Source: Pohlia nutans (taxonomy: Eukaryota > Streptophyta > Bryopsida > Bryales > Mniaceae). Taken from it: a stretch of 64,000 bases of DNA. How positions within the stretch are numbered: position 1 is the stretch's first letter; every line of letters starts with the position of its first letter. The stretch covers positions 12,614,713-12,678,712 of the forward strand of contig CM040093.1 in the NCBI GenBank assembly GCA_022496805.1. The letters run 5' to 3'. Shown here in pieces: positions 55,790 through 64,000 of the stretch. The position numbers and the translations under genes are program-made. The notes beneath the pieces are model-generated. The model searched no databases and was not told the DNA's origin. It saw nothing but the letters and a program-made list of their open reading frames with translations.

Positions 55790-58700
55790 ATGGGGGATGC
55801 GTCGCCGTTCCGGGAGACGGTGCTGGAGGGCAAGGTGGCGCTCATCACGGGCGGAGGCTCCGGGATCTGCTTCGAGATTGCTTCGCAATTCGGCCTCCAT
55901 GGCGCCCGGGTGGCCATCATGGGTCGTCGTAAACACGTCCTGGACGCTGCAGTGGCGTCTTTCCGGAGCCTCGGCATTCAGGTACGTATCACCATCAATC
56001 TCATTCATCAATCTCCTCATCAACGCTTCCGTAGATTCTTTTGGGGTTTGTATCATAAGTTACTTCGCCTTGAAATTCTCTGTTCCTGAGAAATGCTCGT
56101 CGATCACTGGTCTGTGGTCACTCTAAATTGCAGGCTGTCATTGTCCAATTCATACACACACTCTTTACTATGGCTGAACAATTGAGCTGCTTTAAAAAAA
56201 CTCTGGACAATTTTGCACTAGTGTTATCAGTTGACTTGTTCTTTGATGTGATGTGATGTTATCTTTTGAAGTTTTTTGTGATGTCTCTCAGAGATGGGAA
56301 GCCACTGAGGATTAAATTGGGCAGAGTAAATAAGGATTCCGTAGTTATGACTGATCATGAACATCAATATATTTTTTACCATAGATCTGAATAGCCCATT
56401 CGAACAGGTAACTTACCTTGTATTTCATCCTTGGAGGATCGAAATACGCTTATTTACCACCGCTTTGTGATTACCCTAGATTTTCGTTGCAATGTACACC
56501 GGTTCATTGATACAACTACTTGTCAGTAAAGGTAAGGTGGAGCAGCTGCAATGTGTCATAGTAGGAGCTCATATAACAGTAGGTTTAGCATGGAAGCCTT
56601 GCATTTCTCTGGATAATGTTGACCATTTAGTGTGCATCTTCAATCATTTTGGTATCGTATGATAGTCGGTCAACATGTTGGTTGTGTACAATGGACCGAT
56701 GGGCTTGGAGTTTTAATGTATGCTCAGGCTAGTTAACCCTAAAGGACCAAAATGTCCGAATTGGTCCTCATGTTTTTTAGCATTTTTGAGTAGGTCTTAT
56801 GTGGGCTTCCTCTTGTTCAAACTTATTTGTTTTTTGACCAACACATGCAATGTTCTTCACTAATTCTAGTGATATAAAACTTGGTCCAATTTTAATGATA
56901 GTTTTCACAATATGATCGATTGAATTGGTCGTTTTCAAACCATGAATCCTTCGTCCTTTAGGGTCAATGTATGCTCTTGCTGAATCTAGAGTGGAGAGAA
57001 GACTCATGAAATGTCCCGTTCTTGTATGCTCTTGGTGGAGGGAGTGGAGATGCTCTTAGCTTGTTTCCAGTGGGCTCTTTGTGCAGATCTGGATCTTTTT
57101 TTGTGAACTATAAGTAAAGCTTCACCATTTTGTTACGAAAGAGTGTCGAGGTACTTGTGATGAAATTGCTAAGAGGTGGTGTATTTACTAAAGAGAGTAG
57201 AAATTCTTTGTTGAAGCAGGCTGTAGGCATTGAGGGAGATGTACGCAAGAAAGAAGATGCTAGTCGTGTTGTGGAGGCGGTGGTAAATGAGTTCGGCAGG
57301 CTCGACATTCTTATCAATGGTGCTGCTGGCAATTTTCTGGTAGCCTCCGAAGACCTTTCTCCAAATGGCTTCAAGACTGGTAAGGCCATGCTCTCAATTT
57401 GGTGAAGAATGTAATATTCTGTTGACATCATTGTTTTTTCATAAAAATGTACTCCCCCTGTTCCGAAATAAAAAGCATGTTTGAGAAATTGCACAAGCCA
57501 TGGCGTCATCGGTTAATTAATGCGATGTATATCGCGCTCAACAACGCCTTCAGGCACAGTAGGCGAGCGGAACAAGCAAACGGTCATTTTAATACGGAAC
57601 AAAAAACATGTTCCCACTGGCATTTTATATCGACACAATGCTTTTTATTTTGGAATCATAGTGCTTCATAGTAATCATAGTGCTTGTAATCTGCATTTGT
57701 CATGTAGTGATATGGCACTTTTGAGAACAATGCCAACGAGGAATTATTTAAAGCAAAGACATGTCAAATCAGAGGGAGGAGCTGCATAGAGAGTTGGGTT
57801 AAGTTGAGTTTGAGTTGAGTTTTTTCAACCTAAATCAAACCGAGGGCCACATAGGGGGTTGGGTTGGAATTGGGTTGATTTGAACGATGGGGGAGGCACC
57901 GTTAAATCTAATAGTGTAAGTTTCCAATTGAGGGAGGGGAGACCATAGTTGAGAATTTCTCAAGAGGGAGACCACGGTTGAGATTTTATCTGAAGGGTTG
58001 AAATTACTGTCCATGTACAGCTCTCTGTTAAAACTATTTTCAACCCAAGAATACCTAATGTTTTCAATCCAACCCCTTGTGTGGCTCCTTCTAAAGAAAG
58101 TCGAGAAAAATTGAATCTTTTACATAGAAACGATGGCTCATGCTCATTGGTTTGAGAAGCTCTGATTTGTTCAAACTTTGCAAACCAAGGCGTCGAGGAT
58201 TTCTTTTCATGCCAATGTAGAGGGTGCTCAAGAAGGATTCTCTACTATGTTATGTGTGCATGTCAATATTTTTAAGACTTTAAATTCCATTTTTATGTAG
58301 AGGATTTTCTTTTTGTTGGAAACTGTGCAGTTATGGACATCGACGTCCTTGGGACATTCACAATGAGCCATGCGGCTCTTAAATATTTAAAGCAGGGAGG
58401 CCAAGGGAAAGGCCTAACCGAAGGCGGACTCATCCTCAACATCAGTGCCACATTGCATTATACTGCAAGTTGGTACCAAATTCATGTCTCCGCTGCTAAG
58501 GTGTGATTCTTGTTTCCTTTTCATTTAAGGATATTTCTTTTATTTGTATGTAACCATTTTGTGCACTCACGGATAAGCAGAAGCAGGTAAGGAATTTTTT
58601 TCTTGTTTCATACAATTAGAAGTTGCTAGTCATCAAATATTAAGGCCGGTTCACACTATGGTCATTTGGTGGAGCAGACCTTGGACAACTCTGCTTAATA

Positions 58701-61369
58701 TTGGTTGAGAGGACAATGTAGAAGTCCATTAAAATATAATAGTATAAAATAGGACAAGTCCACTGACCGTCACACTATGACTGTCCCCAAGAATGGTGTT
58801 TTCATCTATATTTTCTCTTGTTTTAGTACATATGTTTTCTAGGAAGCTAAAAACAAGCCTGCCTCTGGGAGTGAAAGTTCTTTGCAGGGTTACACGCTCT
58901 CCTTGTTTTCTTCCGCTTTATCCCAAGAAGCCCAAATTGACCTCATGTTTTTTTTTAGCATTTTTGAGTAGGTCCTATGTAGAGTTCCATTTGTTCAAAT
59001 TGTTTTGTTTTTTTACCAACTCATGTCATGTTTTTCATCGATTCCGGTGATATAAAATTTGTTCCTATCAGAATTACATTTTTCTCAATATGATCGATTG
59101 AATTTGTCATTTTAAAACCATGAATCCTTGCTCCTTTGTTTTCATTCCATTCTATTCCGTTTTTACTCTCTTCTGTTCTTGTTTTCCAGTAACTGGCAGG
59201 GGAGCTTTTCAAACCGTGTTATGGAGGGTTTTTTTATTTTATTGACAAGGGTCTGTTTTTGTGGTGCAGGCAGCAATTGACAGTCTTACAAAAAGTTTAG
59301 CTTTAGAGTGGGGTACAGATTACAGTATCCGATGCAATACGCTTACTCCAGGCCCAATAGCTGGAACACCAGGCATGGACAAATTGAATCCGGACGAAGC
59401 TCGAGTTTCAGTAGAAGATACAATCCCTCTTGGAAAGCTGGGGGAAAGGTGGGACATAGCCATGGCTGCCATTTTTCTTGCATGTGAAACAGGTAACCAC
59501 TCCCACTTTGCAAAAACGATCTTGTTTCTTTTATAGGGTTTAGGGTTTATGGATTTCATCGACCTAGTAATTTCCTATTCTAGGTTTCCAATCATTTACA
59601 TGACAAAGCGTTCACTGATTGAGGACCAGTTTACACGGTTCTCAGTGAAATGAACGACTTAGAGTCATTATGAGAAGCAGTGGACCTCAAACGGGTGTTT
59701 AGAATGAAACATTGTCCAAGGTTTCAATGTAGAAAGATGCCATACCAGTCAAACACTGGTGAAGACGAAAGTTAATTGACTCTAGACCAAAGGGGAGGAT
59801 GCCAATCACCTCAACACAAGCTACATGTACAGTCGGGTACAACATGCTTACAATTTTTTTCGTAAGCATTGAAAGTAGGTAGATCCTATATTAAGCAGCT
59901 GCATTGATTATGAAAATTGCAAATATGGTAAGAAAAAATTCCTACCAGTAGAGGACTAGAGTAGGAATGTCCCTTTCAATTTGTAGGTCCATGGGTGCCA
60001 TATCGAGCACATTACAATTTAGGGGAGGGATTCTGTTTTTATGAGGGAGGAGTCAAAAATTCGTAAGCAACTTGTACCCGACTGTACAATGAAGTGATAA
60101 CGTTTGGGTAGGTTATTGTGTATACTCCTCTATCCCATATTAAGCTTCCTCAACCTTTGAAATAGAAGAATTATCAAACTAGAAGAATTAACTTGAGTAT
60201 GTATCTTGGGCTAAAGAGCCACCTGGCGCCACCACACGAGTTTGCTCTGTGCATGTTGCCAGTTGTCCCTGCAAGAAGTTGTTCCTGAAAGTTATCATAA
60301 CTATGTACTACGTACTCTTGTCAATTCTTCTATTTTGAGGGTTTACAGGAAGCTTTTCACCTAGCTTTTAGCAACAGGAAGCTTAATATGGGACAAACTC
60401 ACAAGGCATTGAGGAAGCTTATTATGGGACAAAGGGAGTAGTGTTTGTTGCTTCTCAAAATCTAAAACATGAATTAAGCTACATGTTCAGCGCAGCTACA
60501 CCATGAAATAAGCAACTACACTTCCAAAAGGACAAAGAAGGCCATATTCGTTAAATTGAGACAAAGTGTAGTCTCAATTTTATCGTCGACTCGAGGATAA
60601 ACTATTATAACTGTTCAGGTTTGCGACTATTCGGTAATTTGAGACTTTAATGTATTAATATATATAAAAACCTTTGATTGCCCAAAGGTTACAGTCTCAT
60701 CTTATCGTCGACTCGACGATAAATGACTATAATTGTTTTAGGGCTGAAGTCTCAGAATGACCATTTTGTCTCAATTTAACGAATATGGCCTTAAAGCTTC
60801 TTGTAGCATAGTTGCTTGTTTTTGGTAGATATGAACGTCCCAAAATCATACTCCCTTTGTTTGGAAATAATTGACCTATTTTTTGGCTTTCTTTGTCATG
60901 AAATAATTGTCCTATGTTTTATACTTCAAACGTGAGCCCTATCCACTTCAAACAGGGTTGGACCATTTTGCAACTCATAAGATTTTCAATTGGGTTTTAT
61001 CAAAATTTTGAATTGCAACTCTCAAGATTTTTAGAATTCAAATGAATTCAAATCTTATGAGTTGCAATTCAGAAATCATAACTTTTCAGAATTTAAATGG
61101 GGTTTATCATGAATTTTTTCCCATAAAGAGCCGCTCCTTCGAGAGGGAACATTATCAACATTATGTCCACTTTTCAAGTATTGATACAGCTTTTTTATTT
61201 ATTTATTTATTATTTGGCAGGTAAGTACATCAATGGCGCAACACTGGTGGTAGACGGAGGCGAATGGTTGTCAAAACCACGTCGTATTTCCAAAGAGCAA
61301 TTGCGCCAATTTGGTCGTGCAGTTGAACAGAGATCAAGGTCCACCAATTTGCCCAATAGCAAACTTTAA
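55790..61369 (+). CDS. DECR: Peroxisomal 2,4-dienoyl-CoA reductase (SDR family)
   Basis: It reduces 2,4-dienoyl-CoA intermediates with NADPH during peroxisomal beta-oxidation of unsaturated fatty acids. Exons 55790-55981, 57220-57379, 58331-58500, 59270-59492 and 61221-61369 join in phase to 297 residues, the normal family length. The N terminus is MGDASPFRETVLEGKVALIT, followed by the Rossmann loop, GDVRKKEDASRVVEA, GRLDILINGAAGNFL and LSPNGFKT. VMDIDVLGTFTMSH, ISATLHYTASWYQIHVSAAK and ALEWGTDYSIRCN lead to PGPIAGTPGM and the final SKL, a PTS1 peroxisome signal. It closely resembles the Arabidopsis At3g12800-type reductase. One oddity: the third Gly of the TGxxxGxG cofactor motif is Cys (TGC 55868-55870). 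The introns carry several MITEs. AATAAA is at 61461-61466. Confidence 0.96.
56737..56963. mobile_element. TTAA-type MITE in reductase intron 1 (227 bp)
   Basis: TTAA 56733-56736, CCCTAAAGGACC left, TCGTCCTTTAGGG right, then TCAA. Subterminal hairpin GGACCAAAATGTCCGAATTGG region. Related copy in intron 3. Confidence 0.85.
57448..57660. mobile_element. Stowaway-like MITE in reductase intron 2
   Basis: Left TACTCCCCCTGTTCCGAAAT and an inverted TTTTTATTTTGGAA near 57643. Plausible TA flanks. Confidence 0.6.
58922..59141. mobile_element. Eroded copy of the 56737 MITE in reductase intron 3
   Basis: Body TTTAGCATTTTTGAGTAGGT and ATATGATCGATTGAAT match the intron 1 element base for base over long stretches. 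Terminal repeats are mutated. Confidence 0.75.
60125..60438. mobile_element. Stowaway-like MITE in reductase intron 4, TA duplication
   Basis: CTCCTCTATCCCATATTAAG left and CTTATTATGGGACAAAGGGAG right; TA at 60123-60124 and 60439-60440, as expected for a Tc1/mariner-type MITE. Confidence 0.8.
60538..60792. mobile_element. MITE with perfect 25-bp terminal repeats in reductase intron 4
   Basis: AAGGCCATATTCGTTAAATT starts the left repeat and its exact complement ends the right one. AAAG flanks at 60534-60537 and 60793-60796. An inner direct repeat TTATCGTCGACTCGA occurs twice. Confidence 0.88.
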
Positions 61370-61460
61370 TTCTCATTTTAGGCTTTTTTTTTGAAGTGGC
61401 CGGGTTTTGTTAGGCTGTTGTGTTGGTATTGAATTTTTGGTATATCAGTATGGGTATTGG

Positions 61461-61466
61461 AATAAA
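61461..61466 (+). terminator. AATAAA polyadenylation-type signal of the reductase
   Basis: AATAAA 92 bases after the stop codon. Confidence 0.45.
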
Positions 61467-61589
61467 ATTTAAAATTCTAAAATTCTAAAATCACGGATAA
61501 GGGTAAAGGTTTAATTTTTGTTATCTAAATGGTGGAAGTGTAAATGTTTTATTTTGGGGGATAATGCCTACAGGCATTTAGGGGTTGAT

Positions 61590-61985
61590 GTTTTATAAAA
61601 TTTGAAACTTAAAATTCAAAATTCTTTTGTAATTTGATTACGAACAAGATATTGACGATCTGTGGATGAGATTTTTTGTCATGCATTGAAATGTAATAAT
61701 CTAAGTGTAGTGATTTTTGGAGATTTTTTGGTTGCTTATTTTTATGAGTTGTCTTTTTCAAAGACAATTGAACTATTTTGAACTAAGATCTTAGAAATTT
61801 TTGGTGAATCATTGCGATATGAAATGAGGAATACAAATTTCACAAATCATCCCCTTTCTAATCGGTTTACACATGCATGAAGCTAACTTCTCATAAAATC
61901 TATTGTAAAAAGTCCACACTACAAAAAGTGCATGACGAATGAAAAAACGTGGATGAAATCTGTACATTGTCCAAAAAATGGACTC
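61590..61985. mobile_element. Truncated subfamily A TTAA element
   Basis: Starts inside the subfamily A body (TTTTATAAAATTTGAAACTT) directly after another element end, CATTTAGGGGTTGA (61575-61588). It continues to the CAAAAAATGGACTCTTAGG end region. The left part is missing. Confidence 0.65.
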
Positions 61986-61989
61986 TTAG

Positions 61990-64000
61990 GTAGTTAAACA
62001 TTAGGTCTTGTGGACCTGAGTGAATATATAAATAACCCCAATCCAATTAGGTCGGCATGGATAAAGCGTCTGTTCAACCCATCCTTGCTTGGATGTACCC
62101 AGGTTTACTTGTCCCTTTCGGAGTTAGACACTATACATGAGTGGGTCCATTCAAACTAATACAATCCAAGGGTGCCTCGTTTTGAGTGCTTTGGAGAGTC
62201 CTTTGGAGAGTTGTTAGAGACAAGAAAGTCATGATTTTCATTTAAAGAACAATCTTTTAATGTATTGATTTCAAATTCATTCACATAATCATCATTCTCA
62301 TTCAATTATCCCAAAATTTCTACCAAAAAAGTGTTATTTATCATTTAGAAAAGTCCTTAGTGAGTCATTAAAACCAATGATGACAAAGCTATTTTAGTAC
62401 TATTATTAGCTAATTTTTTACAATATTGCTTTCATCTTGTACTACCGTAGTACCATAGCTGGGTAGCCACTCCACGTACAAATATTGAATATTTTTTGAA
62501 AAATAAGGTTCGTTCAAAAAATGAATATCTTGGTTTTTGTTTGTGAGCAAAAGATGATTAAAAATGGCCCAAAATGGCCCAAAATAGCTTAGAAAAAATA
62601 CAATATAGCTATATATTGGACTCGAGCAGATGACTAAAACTATACCAAAATAGACCTAACTATAGATGAAGGGGACCCGAGTGAACATAACATTCAATAG
62701 GAGAGCTTGGCTCTGCCTTGGGCTCCTAACGAATTCGCAACATATTTTGCATTTTTGGATAGAGTAAATCAATAGCTACCCATGTTTACTAGGAGTTGCA
62801 AGTATTGGGAATTTACAGTTGTAAATAACACATGTGTCTACCATTTCATTTGCAAGCATGGGAGTAATGAATGTAAGTCCTTTTAGAAAACGTTGATGTA
62901 TCTTATGTTTGCTATGTGTTCACCATTTCATTCCCTCTCCGTCTCCTATTCATCCACTTTGCTTATCTTGTTGGATGAAGCTAAAAGGCATACCCAACAC
63001 ATGCTACTGAATGTTCGGGATGCGTAGTGTAGTCTTAATTAATTTCCAGGAAAGAAAAATTAATTTAAGGGTGGGATTCGAACATAGGGAGGTTAGATTA
63101 GTTTTCAAGTGTAATTCTACGAATCTGCTCAATTGGAATAAAAATGATGAGTCAAATAACCTAGTTCGACCAATAGGAGTAAGGTTGATGATACTTATCA
63201 ATAATCAATCGGCTTTTCTCCTACAACTTTTCCATCGGCTCTTTTCTCCAATCTTCCTTTCTTTAATCCCCTCAAGCTGGAACTCTTCCAATTGGATACT
63301 GGTTACTCAATCAGCACATCTTATCAATTGATTTTCTTACCACCTTCAACTCAGCATGGATGTGATTGACAATTGGTGATAGATCCACCAAATCTAAAGA
63401 AATATTCTTTCTCAACTACTGCCTTCCAACATTCTCACTTTATGTTTACCCGATTGTCTGATCACTTATTCACATAACATTCTTTCCAATTGCTTCACTT
63501 TAATTAATGCTCTCACCTAATTCCATTAACATATTATCTCACACACAGCTTCACTACTCTCAATTGGTATTCTCCAATACACTTTAATAACACTCTTCTC
63601 CAGATGACAAACTCCAATTGTTACTACCGTAGTGTACTAGCAGGTTCGGCACCTTGCTGCCTAATAATTAATTAAAGTTCAAAAAGTAGGTTCGGCACCT
63701 AAAAATAGTATATTAATAATTTCGGCAGTTTTTTCCTTTAATTTTTTCAAATTTCGGCTTGTAGTCAATCCCAACTCTTTTACATTAGTTGACATGTATG
63801 ATTTGAGCCTTAAGTGGCAAGAATGCTCTGTGCTTTATACAAGTGGAGTGGAGTTGTATCCAACAATGCATATGGGATATGTGAACTTTGAGGTGAACCA
63901 CCTAGTTAGTCTTTATTTTTATAACACGCATAACTTTTGCATAAAGTCTTCAAATGACATAAAATTTGTTGGAGGTGAAATATTACTTGATTTCTAAACT
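61990..64000. other. Spacer to the window edge, nothing firmly recognised
   Basis: A modest open frame at 63794-63997 runs to the edge without recognisable features. A GGGATTCGAACAT stretch at 63072 resembles a reversed tRNA B box, but no A box accompanies it. Confidence 0.4.

Noticed and set aside
58645..58790. Possible MITE with CACACTATGG motifs in reductase intron 3
   Set aside because: The two motifs are in direct, not inverted, orientation and no duplication was found.
3741..61588. CCCTAAA-like strings suggesting interstitial telomere repeats
   Set aside because: Each occurs once per element end, in inverted pairs next to TTAA, never as tandem CCCTAAA arrays.
63060..63100. GGGATTCGAACAT resembling a tRNA T-arm in reverse
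   Set aside because: No A box, no acceptor stem and no cloverleaf could be drawn; not called as tRNA or SINE.

Overview
The window is nuclear DNA of a plant (streptophyte). The evidence is spliced genes with GT-AG introns, a plant-type SAGA adaptor ADA2, a peroxisomal 2,4-dienoyl-CoA reductase ending in SKL, and a ubiquitin-eL40 fusion gene. The AT-rich spacers packed with small transposons and the divergent proteins would suit a non-seed plant such as a bryophyte, lycophyte or fern. That placement is inference.

Genes, left to right. An unrecognised membrane/coiled-coil gene lies at 46-3069 (+), and its 5' end may be off the window. A AAA+ ATPase gene of a type best known from fungi is at 5012-8418 (+). 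An eEF2 pseudogene broken by transposons is at 18960-20587 (-). An orphan multi-pass membrane protein gene is at 23106-24672 (-). A decayed non-LTR retrotransposon with RT, RNase H, zinc knuckle and a possible restriction-like endonuclease runs 28637-34060 (+). ADA2 has 11 exons, 36513-40772 (-). A very divergent ubiquitin-eL40 gene has 5 exons, 45775-48403 (-). The dienoyl-CoA reductase has 5 exons, 55790-61369 (+). Exon phases agree across every junction of ADA2, the reductase and the ubiquitin-eL40 gene.

The spacers are dominated by about 19 non-autonomous elements that sit in TTAA and begin CCC(C)TAAA. Several subfamilies also carry short hairpins just inside one or both ends. TTAA targets and CCC ends are the hallmark of piggyBac-type transposition, which is seldom discussed for land plants. 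Two internal duplications (13.5-18.6 kb with 45.0-50.6 kb; 34.1-35.2 kb with 50.6-51.6 kb) supply matching unoccupied TTAA sites, so the insertions can be read directly. Other small elements include four CACTA-type MITEs (three with perfect 3-bp target duplications), a hAT-like MITE with an 8-bp duplication, a GGG-ended MITE with a 4-bp duplication inside the retrotransposon RNase H, Stowaway-like MITEs in the reductase introns, long fold-back elements and a tRNA-derived SINE.

The genes show no operon-like cooperation. They are independent housekeeping genes (chromatin acetylation, peroxisomal beta-oxidation, ubiquitin/ribosome) separated by transposon-rich DNA. No transposase for any of the small elements is visible here, so they must be mobilised from elsewhere. 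All calls come from reading the sequence by eye. No database search was run.
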